A stretch of 64,000 nucleotides of DNA from Soonwooa sp032062245 (GTDB taxonomy: Bacteria; Bacteroidota; Bacteroidia; Flavobacteriales; Weeksellaceae), in assembly GCF_032062245.1 (NCBI RefSeq), contig NZ_DAMBQF010000005.1, forward strand, positions 57,006 to 121,005, written 5' to 3'. The number at the start of each line of letters is the position of its first letter. Position 1 is the first letter of the stretch. The notes beneath the pieces were generated by a model. It saw nothing but the letters and a program-made list of their open reading frames with translations, did not search any database and had not been told where the DNA came from. Made by a program: the position numbers and the translations under genes. This document shows, in pieces, positions 16,431 to 24,602 of the stretch.

Positions 16431-17633
16431 ATGAAAAAATATCTAAGTATTTTGACTTTAGCTCTTGGATGTTTGGTTTTTGCACAACAAAAAGGACAGC
16501 TAAGAAAAGTTGCTACAGTTGGCTTTCTTAACGTAGAAAACCTTTGGGATACTATCCAATCTGCTGATTACATAGATGGTACAAAGGATAAAAGCAATCC
16601 TTCTTTCCATAGAAGTGTACCGATTGACTCTATCAAACATCTTATTGTTGATGAGACACCTTTTAAAGGAGAATGGAGTGACGAAGCTCTTAAAGGTAAG
16701 CGTGTTGTAAAGTATCAAGGTGGATCGGATGAGTTTACACCCAAAAGTGCTAAAAACTATAACTACAAAGTATATAGCCAAAAACTTGAAAACGCTGCAA
16801 GAGTAATTTCTGAACTTGGTCAAAAACAAACAGGAACAGCGCCAGCTATTGTTGGATTACTAGAAGTTGAGAATAGACAAGTTGTTGAAGATTTGGTTAA
16901 GCAGCCTAAACTTGCTAAATATGACTACGGCGTTATTCATTATAATTCTTATGATTATAGAGGTATTGATCCAGCGTTTATTTATCAAAAAAGAAGATTC
17001 ACACCAACTAATTCTATCAAGAAAGAGATTAAAATCTATGGTGAAAATGGTAAAAGAGAATACACTCGTCATATTTTAGTAGTTACAGGCATGTTGGATA
17101 ATGAGCCAATCGCTTTGTTCCTTAATCACTGGCCATCTAGAAGAGGAGGAGAAGCGGTTTCGTTACCGAAAAGAAACGCAGCAGCAGCAGTTCTTAAACA
17201 ACAGATGGACAGTATTCGTATCCAGTCGCCTAACACTAAAATGTTAGCGATGGGAGATTTTAATGATGATCCAGTAAGTTCAAGTCTTAAGAATGTTCTT
17301 AAAGCAGCAGCGTCACCAAAAGACCTGTCAGAGTCTATGCCATATCTTAACTTAATGTATCCATTATATAAGAAAGGTATTGCTTCGTTAGCTTATCAAG
17401 ATGCACCTAACTTATTTGATCAAATTATTGTTTCGGCTAACTTGTATGCTCCAGCTAACGAGCTTAAGAAAGATTATACAGTACTAAGAACAGAAATCTA
17501 TGCACCAGATTACCTGATAACTAAAGAAGGAAATTATAAAGGTTATCCTTTCCGTTCTTGGAGTGGCGATAAGTTTACAGGAGGATTTAGTGATCACTTC
17601 CCAGCATTTGTAATCTTACATAAAGAACCATAA
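16431..17633 (+). CDS. Secreted endonuclease/exonuclease/phosphatase family protein
   Basis: A 400-residue exported hydrolase of the EEP (DNase I-like) superfamily, which cleaves phosphodiester or phosphomonoester bonds in nucleic acids, lipids or sugars. The signal peptide ends at about residue 19 (LGCLVFAQQ). The EEP core is intact. FLNVENLWD holds the first metal-site Asn. GLLEVEN supplies the metal-binding Glu. LNHWPSRRGG contains the catalytic His region. MGDFNDDP provides the Asp/Asn pair, and the terminal GGFSDHFPAF provides the catalytic Asp-His. The gene is divergent from the TonB receptor/DUF5689 operon, which suggests extracellular or periplasmic substrate processing followed by uptake. 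The true substrate is unknown. Confidence 0.9.
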   Translation: MKKYLSILTLALGCLVFAQQKGQLRKVATVGFLNVENLWDTIQSADYIDGTKDKSNPSFHRSVPIDSIKHLIVDETPFKGEWSDEALKGKRVVKYQGGSDEFTPKSAKNYNYKVYSQKLENAARVISELGQKQTGTAPAIVGLLEVENRQVVEDLVKQPKLAKYDYGVIHYNSYDYRGIDPAFIYQKRRFTPTNSIKKEIKIYGENGKREYTRHILVVTGMLDNEPIALFLNHWPSRRGGEAVSLPKRNAAAAVLKQQMDSIRIQSPNTKMLAMGDFNDDPVSSSLKNVLKAAASPKDLSESMPYLNLMYPLYKKGIASLAYQDAPNLFDQIIVSANLYAPANELKKDYTVLRTEIYAPDYLITKEGNYKGYPFRSWSGDKFTGGFSDHFPAFVILHKEP

Positions 17634-17656
17634 TATTTAGGTTCTTTAATATCAAA

Positions 17657-17695
17657 TAGAAGCGCCCAATCGGAGATTGGGCGATTCTATTTTTA
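17657..17695 (+). terminator. Intrinsic terminator of the phosphoesterase gene
   Basis: A very stable hairpin with CGCCCAATC/GATTGGGCG arms and loop GGA is extended by TAGAA/TTCTA. It is followed by ATTTTTAT. Confidence 0.9.
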
Positions 17696-17721
17696 TGATT
17701 TAATATTAATTTTAGTTCACA

Positions 17722-17760
17722 AAATCAAAATCCCGACTTACAGTATTGCAAGTCGGGATT
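17722..17760 (-). terminator. Intrinsic terminator of the superoxide dismutase gene
   Basis: Arms AATCCCGACTT (17729-17739) and AAGTCGGGATT (17750-17760) pair perfectly around a 10-base loop. The T-rich tail on the minus strand follows toward lower coordinates. Confidence 0.85.
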
Positions 17761-17785
17761 TCTTATAATAGAGATTGTTTGTTGC

Positions 17786-18382
17786 TTATTTGTTAAAAAG
17801 CTCTTCAACTTTATCCCAGTTGATAACGTTAAAGAAAGAACCAACATAGTCAGGTCTTCTATTTTGATAGTTTAGGTAATAAGCATGCTCCCAAACGTCA
17901 AGACCAAGTACTGGAGTTCCTTTGCAATCAGCAACTGGCATTAGTGGATTATCTTGGTTTGGTGTAGAACATACGGCAACGCTACCATCTTCTTTTTTGC
18001 ATAACCAAGCCCATCCAGACCCGAATCTTGTTTTAGCAGCTTCAGAAAAATCAGTTTTAAATTTCTCAAAACCACCATAATTTTCGATAGCATCTTTTAC
18101 ATTTCCTACAGGCTCTTTGCTACCACCAGGCGTCAAAATTTCCCAGAAAAGAGAGTGGTTGTAGTGTCCACCGCCATTATTTCTAACTGCAGGTTTGTCA
18201 GTTCCAACTTTGCAGATTTCTTCAATCGTTTTACCTTCTAGATCCGTACCTTCAATTGCTTTATTAAGATTGTCAATATAAGCTTGGTGGTGCTTAGTAT
18301 AGTGGATCTCCATTGTTTTTGCATCGATGTTTGGTTCTAGAGCATCGTATGCGTAACCTAATTTTGGTAATTCAAAAGCCAT
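17786..18382 (-). CDS. Superoxide dismutase (Fe/Mn family)
   Basis: Converts superoxide to oxygen and hydrogen peroxide in the cytosol. There is no signal peptide. The 198-residue protein is full length. Metal ligands are His27, His76, Asp162 and His166, the last two in LGLDVWEHAYYL. The second-shell pattern GGGHYNHSLFW together with a Gln in the STPNQDNPL loop is the Mn-type arrangement, whereas Fe-type enzymes place the Gln in the first motif. Metal use may still be cambialistic. It is monocistronic, with its own terminator and a TAAATTTG box at 18420-18427. The region between it and lepA carries GC-rich repeat copy 2. Confidence 0.95.
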   Translation of the reverse strand: MAFELPKLGYAYDALEPNIDAKTMEIHYTKHHQAYIDNLNKAIEGTDLEGKTIEEICKVGTDKPAVRNNGGGHYNHSLFWEILTPGGSKEPVGNVKDAIENYGGFEKFKTDFSEAAKTRFGSGWAWLCKKEDGSVAVCSTPNQDNPLMPVADCKGTPVLGLDVWEHAYYLNYQNRRPDYVGSFFNVINWDKVEELFNK

Positions 18383-18419
18383 AATAATTGTTTTTTTATG
18401 TTAATGTTCAATTGTTCCC

Positions 18420-18427
18420 CAAATTTA
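18420..18427 (-). promoter_or_regulatory. Promoter -7 box for superoxide dismutase
   Basis: TAAATTTG on the minus strand fits TAnnTTTG, 37 bases before the start codon. Confidence 0.5.
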
Positions 18428-18509
18428 ATCAAATAATATGCGAAGCCTCGAATAATGCCGTTAATTTTATAAATCTTTAACATTGTTTTCATGAATCATA
18501 ATTTTTTTT

Positions 18510-18625
18510 GGCGGACATTTCGGGCTATCCGCTATATCTTTTCCCTTCGCTCGGTCGGCACCGCTCCGCTCCGCCGCCTCACTTCGGCAAAAGGATGCCG
18601 CTTCTATCCCGGCCGCGATTTCGGA
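18510..18625. repeat. GC-rich dispersed intergenic repeat, copy 2
   Basis: Its core is nearly identical to copy 1 at 2984-3100. Shared words include GGCGGACA, CTATCCGCTATATCTTTT, TTCGCTCGGTCGGC, CCGCTCCGCCGCCTCACT and AAAAGGATGCCGCTTCTATC. The inner arms ATCTTTT and AAAAGGAT are inverted. It occupies most of the 318-base spacer between the divergent superoxide dismutase and lepA genes, upstream of both promoter boxes. Nothing else is seen in that spacer. Confidence 0.8.
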
Positions 18626-18673
18626 TAATTTAGGAATCGATGTTATATAATAGTAATAAAACTAAAAAAAATG

Positions 18674-18681
18674 TATTTTTG
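18674..18681 (+). promoter_or_regulatory. Promoter -7 box for lepA
   Basis: TATTTTTG fits TAnnTTTG and lies 19 bases before ATG 18701. It falls inside the alternative frame beginning at ATG 18671, which rules that earlier start out. Confidence 0.6.
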
Positions 18682-18700
18682 CAAATTACAAGAATTATAC

Positions 18701-20497
18701 ATGAAAAACATAAGAAACTTCTGCATCATTGCACATATCGACCACGGTAAAAGTACATTGGCAGACAGACTTTTAGAATATACCAATACCGTTAGCCAAA
18801 GAGAGCTACAATCTCAGACTTTGGATGATATGGATTTGGAAAAAGAACGAGGAATCACCATTAAGTCTCACGCGATCCAAATGGATTACGAATTAAATGG
18901 TGAAAAATATGTTCTGAATCTTATCGATACACCAGGACACGTAGATTTTTCTTACGAAGTTTCTCGATCTATTGCGGCTTGTGAAGGTGCTTTATTGATT
19001 GTTGATGCAGCACAAAGTATCCAAGCGCAAACCATTTCTAACTTGTATCTGGCTTTAGAAAACGATTTAACGATTATTCCGATTCTTAATAAAATAGATT
19101 TACCATCCGCAAATCCAGAAGAAGTTACCGATGAAATTATGAATTTAATTGGTTGCGAATATGAAGATGTTTTAAGAGTTTCTGGTAAAACCGGGGAAGG
19201 TGTTCACAATCTTTTGGAGCAAATTGTTGCAAGAATTCCTGCGCCAGTTGGAGAACCAGACGCGCCGCTTCAAGCTTTGATTTTTGACTCTGTTTATAAT
19301 CCTTTCCGTGGAATTGAAGCTTACTTTAAAGTAGTAAACGGAAGCATTAAAAAAGGTCAAAAAGTAAAGTTTATGGCAACAGGAAAAACCTATGATGCTG
19401 ATGAAGTGGGAACTTTAAAGCTAAAACAAGCGCCTAAACAAGAAATTAAAACAGGAGATGTTGGATATATTATTTCAGGGATTAAAGATGCTCGTGAAGT
19501 AAAAGTAGGTGACACAATTACAGCCACTGAAAACCCTGCTGCAGCTGCAATCGATGGTTTCGAAGAAGTAAAACCAATGGTTTTCGCAGGTATTTATCCA
19601 ATTGAGTCTGAAGATTTTGAAGAATTAAGATTTTCATTAGAAAAACTTCGCCTGAATGATGCTTCTTTGGTTTTCGAGCCAGAAAGTTCTGCCGCTTTAG
19701 GATTTGGTTTCCGATGCGGATTCTTAGGAATGTTGCACATGGAAATTGTACAAGAGCGTTTGGATAGAGAGTTCAATATGAATGTTATCACAACCGTTCC
19801 CAACGTATCTTACCACGGTTACACCAAAAAAGAACCAGAAGTTCCAATTTTGATTAACAACCCATCCGAAATGATGGATCCAATGACAATGGACAGAGTG
19901 GAAGAGCCTTATATTAAGGCTTCTATCATTACAAAATCCGATTTCGTGGGTTCTGTAATGACGCTTTGTATTGAAAAACGTGGCGAAATTGTTAACCAAA
20001 GTTATTTAACAGCGGATAGAGTTGAATTAATCTTCAATATGCCTTTGGCGGAAGTAGTTTTTGACTTTTATGATAGATTAAAATCAATTTCTAAAGGTTA
20101 TGCCTCTTTCGATTATCATCCAATTGGTTTCCGTGCATCGAAGTTGGTGAAAATGGATATCCTTATTAATGGTGATATGGTAGATGCTTTATCGTCGTTA
20201 ATTCATGATTCTAATGCATATTACATCGGTAAAAGAATGTGCGAAAAATTGCGTGAGTTGATTCCGAGACAACAATTTGACATTGCTGTTCAAGCAGCTT
20301 TAGGAGCAAAAATTATTGCGAGAGAAACCATTAAAGCCTTAAGAAAAGACGTTACCGCAAAATGTTATGGTGGAGATATTTCCAGAAAGCGTAAACTTCT
20401 TGAAAAACAGAAAGAAGGTAAAAAGAAAATGAAACAAATTGGTCGTGTAGAAGTTCCACAATCTGCATTTATGGCAGTTTTGAAACTGAATGACTAG
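18701..20497 (+). CDS. lepA: Elongation factor 4 (LepA)
   Basis: A ribosome-bound translational GTPase that affects elongation and ribosome biogenesis under stress. The 598-residue length is standard. The G1 motif is AHIDHGKST near residues 9-17, followed by G2 RGITIKS, G3 DTPGHVDF and G4 NKIDLP. LepA-specific domains follow, with the C-terminal signature (KCYGGDISRKRKLLEKQKEGKKKMK) that binds the tRNA/ribosome. ATG 18701 is chosen over ATG 18671 because the promoter box lies between them and the family N-terminus is MKNIRNFCIIAHIDHG. It ends at a terminator 20 bases downstream. Confidence 0.97.
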   Translation: MKNIRNFCIIAHIDHGKSTLADRLLEYTNTVSQRELQSQTLDDMDLEKERGITIKSHAIQMDYELNGEKYVLNLIDTPGHVDFSYEVSRSIAACEGALLIVDAAQSIQAQTISNLYLALENDLTIIPILNKIDLPSANPEEVTDEIMNLIGCEYEDVLRVSGKTGEGVHNLLEQIVARIPAPVGEPDAPLQALIFDSVYNPFRGIEAYFKVVNGSIKKGQKVKFMATGKTYDADEVGTLKLKQAPKQEIKTGDVGYIISGIKDAREVKVGDTITATENPAAAAIDGFEEVKPMVFAGIYPIESEDFEELRFSLEKLRLNDASLVFEPESSAALGFGFRCGFLGMLHMEIVQERLDREFNMNVITTVPNVSYHGYTKKEPEVPILINNPSEMMDPMTMDRVEEPYIKASIITKSDFVGSVMTLCIEKRGEIVNQSYLTADRVELIFNMPLAEVVFDFYDRLKSISKGYASFDYHPIGFRASKLVKMDILINGDMVDALSSLIHDSNAYYIGKRMCEKLRELIPRQQFDIAVQAALGAKIIARETIKALRKDVTAKCYGGDISRKRKLLEKQKEGKKKMKQIGRVEVPQSAFMAVLKLND

Positions 20498-20517
20498 TTT
20501 AAAATTAAAATACATCA

Positions 20518-20544
20518 AAGCCGTTCCGTTGGAGCGGCTTTTTT
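20518..20544 (+). terminator. Intrinsic terminator of lepA
   Basis: Arms AAGCCGTTCC and GGAGCGGCTT pair with one G-T wobble around loop GTT and are followed by TTTT. Confidence 0.85.
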
Positions 20545-20603
20545 AATTTTTTATTGAAACATGTTTTTTCTTTCTGTATTTTTACAAGATTAGAATACTT
20601 GCG

Positions 20604-21227
20604 ATGGGCAAAATCCTCCTTTTTGTTTTTATGATATTTGGTTTTTTCGGAGCGAAAAGCCAAGTCAATGCGGATTTTCGAGAAGTGAAAGAGAAATTCC
20701 AGCATCATCGCACAATGTTGGAAACCGAATTTAATAAAAAACAAAATCAATTGACTAAATCCGGAATGATGGAGTTGGTTAATCAACAAAAAGAATATTT
20801 TTTAAAAAAACTTGATAGTGTCGAAAATGCAGCATTGGTGGCGACTTTGGTTAAAGTCAAAAATCTAGAGGACCTTTCTCGCACTTTTCCTAAAAACTTG
20901 GATGCTTCCAAAATTGACGATTCGCAAACTGAAGCTTTAGCAAAATATCCTGGCGGAATCGATGCTATCCGAAGTTTTATCTCTGAGCATCTTTATACAG
21001 ATAGTGTTAATTTTGAGGAGCAAGAAAAGCTTTCGACCAAAGTCAAATTCATTGTTGAGCGCGACGGAAGTGTTAGCCAAGTAAAAGCCTCTGGAAATAG
21101 TGCAAGTCTCAACCGTCAAGGCGAGATAGTATTGTATTTATTACCCGAAAAGTTTTCCCCAGCAGCCATTAATGGTGTTCCTGTGCGTTCTAATTATTCA
21201 ATTCCTATTACAATAGCTAAAAATTAA
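20604..21227 (+). CDS. Exported protein with TonB C-terminal-like domain
   Basis: A 207-residue protein with an N-terminal signal sequence (MGKILLFVFMIFGFFGAKSQ). A charged helical middle is followed by a C-terminal segment resembling the TonB C-terminal domain as found in many Bacteroidota proteins: YPGGIDAIRSFI, then VKFIVERDGSVSQVKASG, then an ending in VPVRSNYSIPITI. True energy transducers have an uncleaved anchor and a Pro-rich periplasmic linker. Neither is visible here, so a role in energising receptors is doubtful and it may use the fold for another contact. It lies 3 bases upstream of tadA, probably as an operon. Confidence 0.7.
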   Translation: MGKILLFVFMIFGFFGAKSQVNADFREVKEKFQHHRTMLETEFNKKQNQLTKSGMMELVNQQKEYFLKKLDSVENAALVATLVKVKNLEDLSRTFPKNLDASKIDDSQTEALAKYPGGIDAIRSFISEHLYTDSVNFEEQEKLSTKVKFIVERDGSVSQVKASGNSASLNRQGEIVLYLLPEKFSPAAINGVPVRSNYSIPITIAKN

Positions 21228-21230
21228 TAC

Positions 21231-21662
21231 ATGTTTACCGACGAATATTTTATGAAGATAGCGTATCAAGGGGCAGAAGCGGCTTTTGAACGTGATGAGG
21301 TGCCAATTGGTTGTATTATTGTATCTAATAACCGAGTGATCGCGAAGTCGCATAATTTAACCGAGGCTCTTAATGATGTGACGGCACATGCTGAGATGCA
21401 AGCGATAACTTCTGCGGCCAATTATTTGGGAGGTAAATATTTACAAAACTGTACGCTTTATGTGACTTTGGAGCCTTGTGTGATGTGTGCTGGCGCTTTA
21501 ACGTGGTCTCAAATTTCTAAAGTTGTCATTGGCGCTCGAGACGAACATCGAGGTTACATCAACAAAGGATTATCATTACATCCAAAAACGGAAGTAGAAA
21601 TTGGTGTTTTGGAGCAGCAATGTTCACAAATTGTAAAAGATTTTTTTAAGTCTAAACGATGA
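21231..21662 (+). CDS. tadA: tRNA-specific adenosine deaminase TadA
   Basis: Deaminates adenosine-34 of tRNA-Arg(ACG) to inosine in the cytosol, an essential wobble modification. The 143-residue protein carries the zinc and catalytic motifs of the cytidine deaminase superfamily: TAHAEMQAI (His ligand and proton-shuttle Glu) and LEPCVMCAGAL (two Cys ligands). The upstream EVPIGCIIV segment and the GYINKGLSLHPK loop match TadA rather than guanine deaminases. It is probably co-transcribed with the preceding TonB-C-like gene and ends in a bidirectional terminator shared with coaX. Confidence 0.93.
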   Translation: MFTDEYFMKIAYQGAEAAFERDEVPIGCIIVSNNRVIAKSHNLTEALNDVTAHAEMQAITSAANYLGGKYLQNCTLYVTLEPCVMCAGALTWSQISKVVIGARDEHRGYINKGLSLHPKTEVEIGVLEQQCSQIVKDFFKSKR

Positions 21663-21666
21663 ATAA

Positions 21667-21694
21667 AAAACCACTCCTTTTGAGAAGTGGTTTT
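21667..21694. terminator. Bidirectional intrinsic terminator between tadA and coaX
   Basis: AAAACCACT/AGTGGTTTT arms surround a 10-base loop, with A-rich and T-rich flanks on both sides. It serves the convergent tadA (+) and coaX (-). Confidence 0.85.
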
Positions 21695-21699
21695 AATTT

Positions 21700-22458
21700 T
21701 TATAAATCTTTTCCGAGGAAGTAAAGTCCCTTCAATGTGTGAAGCCTATCCGCTAAATGGATTTTTTCGGTTAGAGGTTTGTAAACATGGCTAACGCCGC
21801 CAGTTGCAACAACAAAACAATCATCGTTAACTTCAGCATTTATTCGGTCAATAAAACCTTCTACCATTCCTAAAAATCCGTAAACCATACCGCTTTGCAT
21901 GCAGGTAACGGTGTCGAGTCCGAGAACAGATTTTGGTTTTTTAAGTTCAATTTCTGGAAGTTGCGCCGTTTGATTAATCAAAGAATTAAGAGAAGTGATA
22001 ATGCCTGGCGCAATGATAACACCCAGTGTTTCTCCAGTTTCGGTGACGCAACTTGCGGTAAGTGCCGTTCCAAAATCGAGGACAATTTTCTTCTTAGCGG
22101 GATAAAGATTATGAGCTGCAACTAAATTCGCATAAATGTCAGTTCCCATTTGTTTAGACTTCGCTTGCACACCAGATGGCGTTGTGCGATCCACCAAAAC
22201 AGGTTTTTTCCCATGGATTTTTTCCACCGCACTCGATATATCTCTTGTTAGTTGGGGTACAACCGAACCTATGATAATTTTTTCGATGCTTTCTGGCTCT
22301 ATTTTATAGGTTTGATAAAGCATCAGAAATTGCGCATACATTTCGTCTCTCGTGCGATAAGGTTTGGTATTAATCACCCAAGAAATATCGCAATTATCAT
22401 CATCGAAAAGTCCGAAACGAATGTTGGTATTACCTATATTAATTACAATTGAATTCAT
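21700..22458 (-). CDS. coaX: Type III pantothenate kinase
   Basis: Catalyses the first step of coenzyme A synthesis, ATP-dependent phosphorylation of pantothenate, in the cytosol. The 252-residue protein shows the ASKHA-fold motifs of CoaX: INIGNTNIRFGL at the N-terminus, LDFGTALTASCV near residues 125-136, IIAPGIITS, and VVATGGVS. The first motif has Asn7 where the family consensus has Asp (DxGNT), and the pantothenate-site GADR motif is altered to GTDI. The catalytic Asp of that motif is kept. The protein is probably active but divergent. coaBC for later steps is at 6019-7221. Confidence 0.88.
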   Translation of the reverse strand: MNSIVINIGNTNIRFGLFDDDNCDISWVINTKPYRTRDEMYAQFLMLYQTYKIEPESIEKIIIGSVVPQLTRDISSAVEKIHGKKPVLVDRTTPSGVQAKSKQMGTDIYANLVAAHNLYPAKKKIVLDFGTALTASCVTETGETLGVIIAPGIITSLNSLINQTAQLPEIELKKPKSVLGLDTVTCMQSGMVYGFLGMVEGFIDRINAEVNDDCFVVATGGVSHVYKPLTEKIHLADRLHTLKGLYFLGKDL

Positions 22459-22532
22459 TAGTTACTTGCTATCAAAGCTTTATTATTGATTTTAAACTAA
22501 ATTTTAAGAGCTAATTTTTTTTAATATAAAAA

Positions 22533-24392
22533 TTACTTAACCTCCAGATAATTATCTTCAGGATTAACGTCGGCTAATCTTTGACTAAAATCAATACCCA
22601 TCGCAGAAATTTGCTCTTTTCCGTAAGGGATTGTGAAGCTGTATTCTTGTTGCGTCCAAGGCCAGTAAGTCAAACTTTGGATTGGTCCGTAGATGTCGGT
22701 TTTTTTCCAAGTGTGCGTCATATTCAACGGGATGTTGTAATTGATCACTTTTTTATCTTTAGTCAAGATGCTAAAATCAATAGGCATCGGCATTGTCCCT
22801 TTATTGACAAGCGTAATCGTTGTCGAGTTGCCATCGTATTTTACATTTTTAATACCGTAATCAATTGTTTTTGTGGTGTTGATCCAATAGTTGTAAAACC
22901 ATTTAAGATCCATCCCAGAAACTTGTTGAGCAATATGCATAAAGTCACGCTCTGTTGGGTGTTTCATCGCCCATTCGTCGTAATAACGAAGCATCACTTT
23001 GCTTAGATTATCTTCACCAATAATATAGCCTAATTGAACCAAAAACAACTCTCCTTTAACATAAGATGCAAAAGAATAAGCCGTTCCGTTATCGCGATGA
23101 TCTGCAAACCAAACCGCAGGTTCTTCTTTTCCTGTTTTAGTGAAATCGGCATAACGCGCAAGGCTTTCTACAAATGGATTTGGTTGAGGAGATTTTGGTG
23201 GAAATAATTGATTCATTACAAAATTCTCCGCATAACTTGTGAAACCTTCGTCTAGCCAAGGTTTTTCGCTTTCGTTGGTTGCTAACATTTGCTGGAACCA
23301 AGAGTGCGCACCTTCATGGAACATTAATCCGCAAAGACCTTCCAAAGATTTTGATTCACCCAAAATCATGGTACACATGCCGTATTCCATACCGCCGTCA
23401 CCACCTTGTACGAAAGAGTAAGACGGCCATTTGTAACGGCCAAATTTGTTATTCATAATTTGGAAAAACTTCGTCACATAAGGTTTTGACTCTTCCCAAT
23501 ATTTAGTTTTCTCCGATTTCTGATATACAAAATATACTTTTGGTCCATCCAAAATTGTAAAGCTATCAACAGAGTAATCGCGATCTGCAGCCCAAGCGAA
23601 ATCTAACATGTTTTTCGCAGTCCACTTCCAAGTTACCTTGTTGCTGGCATCGGGTTTTAAAGTCGGATTTTTAGTATAACCAGCAACCTCGTTAGGGTTT
23701 TCTAAAGTTCCACCAGCGCCGATGATGTAGTTTTTATCGATTTTAATATTGATGTCAAAATCGGCAAAAGGCGCATGGAATTCTCTTCCGATATAGTCAA
23801 AAGTTGCCCAACCATCGTAGTCATATTCAGCAATTTTTGGATACCATTGTGTCATCGTCATATCGACACCTTCGCGGTTATTACGTCCAGCACGACGAAT
23901 TTGCATTGGGATATTCGCGTCCCATTCCATCGTGAAAGTCGCAGTAGATTTAGACTTTATTTTTTCAGGAAGATAAACCTTCATAATCGTCTCCTGAATT
24001 TCAAATTTCAATTCTTTACCATTAAGTTTTATCCAATGGATATTTTGGCGACCTTCTTCATTTTGTGGTATGCTCGCTAATCGGCTAACAACGCCATTTG
24101 CCGTTTTTGCAGCCAATCTTCCGTCGGCATTTACACCTTGGTTTTGCACACGTTGATCCATCATCGATCCCGCCTTAAAGGTGTTCCAATACAAATGAAA
24201 ATACACCACATCCAAGTCGTCTGGCGAATTGTTGGTGTACTGCAAGGTCTGCTTACCTTGGTAGGTGAAATTGGTTGCATCGACATCGATGTCCATTTTG
24301 TACTTCGCATATTGTTGATAATAAGCGTCTTTTTGCGCTGATAAAAACAACGAACAAAGTACCAATAACAAAGAAAATTTCAAGTTTTTCAT
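22533..24392 (-). CDS. Secreted M1 family metallopeptidase
   Basis: A 619-residue exported zinc aminopeptidase with a signal peptide (MKNLKFSLLLVLCSLFLSAQK). The zinc site is HEGAH followed 18 residues later by the Glu ligand in WLDEGFTSYAENF. The substrate-binding exopeptidase motif reads GGMEYGM. The N-terminal beta domain contains NNSPDDLDVVYFHLYWN. It probably trims peptides in the periplasm or outside the cell. It lies downstream of the M14 peptidase gene on the same strand, with GC-rich repeat copy 3 between them, and 74 bases upstream of coaX. Confidence 0.92.
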   Translation of the reverse strand: MKNLKFSLLLVLCSLFLSAQKDAYYQQYAKYKMDIDVDATNFTYQGKQTLQYTNNSPDDLDVVYFHLYWNTFKAGSMMDQRVQNQGVNADGRLAAKTANGVVSRLASIPQNEEGRQNIHWIKLNGKELKFEIQETIMKVYLPEKIKSKSTATFTMEWDANIPMQIRRAGRNNREGVDMTMTQWYPKIAEYDYDGWATFDYIGREFHAPFADFDINIKIDKNYIIGAGGTLENPNEVAGYTKNPTLKPDASNKVTWKWTAKNMLDFAWAADRDYSVDSFTILDGPKVYFVYQKSEKTKYWEESKPYVTKFFQIMNNKFGRYKWPSYSFVQGGDGGMEYGMCTMILGESKSLEGLCGLMFHEGAHSWFQQMLATNESEKPWLDEGFTSYAENFVMNQLFPPKSPQPNPFVESLARYADFTKTGKEEPAVWFADHRDNGTAYSFASYVKGELFLVQLGYIIGEDNLSKVMLRYYDEWAMKHPTERDFMHIAQQVSGMDLKWFYNYWINTTKTIDYGIKNVKYDGNSTTITLVNKGTMPMPIDFSILTKDKKVINYNIPLNMTHTWKKTDIYGPIQSLTYWPWTQQEYSFTIPYGKEQISAMGIDFSQRLADVNPEDNYLEVK

Positions 24393-24404
24393 AACAAATT
24401 TTTT

Positions 24405-24570
24405 AGGGCGTGTCCCTTTGTTTTTTCTCCATGGCTAAAGCTCTCATCCAAAAAAACAAGCGGGTCGCTACGTTCGCTTCAATCTTTGGTTTGTCGCTCG
24501 GACGACTCCGCTACGCTCCGTCGCCTCACTCCAACCCAAAGGATTTCCGCTGCCATCGCTCACGCAAACA
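24405..24570. repeat. GC-rich dispersed intergenic repeat, copy 3 (divergent subtype)
   Basis: A GC-rich block with the same plan as copies 1 and 2: GGGCGTGTCCCTTTG at one end, then ATCTTTGGTTTGTCGCTCGG, CTCCGCTACGCTCCGTCGCC, TCACTCCAACCCAAAGGAT and CCGCTGCCATCGCTCACGC. The inner arms ATCTTTGG(T) and (A)CCCAAAGGAT are again inverted. It lies between the end of the M14 peptidase gene and the start of the M1 peptidase gene. Apparent reading frames within it are artefacts. Confidence 0.75.
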
Positions 24571-24602
24571 CAACTTTTTATTTCAAATTTTCTCAAAAAT
24601 AC

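Noticed and set aside
18671..18700. N-terminal extension of LepA from ATG 18671
   Set aside because: The -7 promoter box TATTTTTG lies inside this stretch and LepA proteins begin at the ATG at 18701.
20505..20789. 94-residue minus-strand frame between lepA and the TonB-C-like gene
   Set aside because: It runs antisense through the lepA terminator and the start of the next gene and has no recognisable motif.
22533..24392. HEGAH as a damaged zinc site in the M1 peptidase
   Set aside because: It still fits HExxH, and the third ligand Glu is at the expected distance, so the site is intact.
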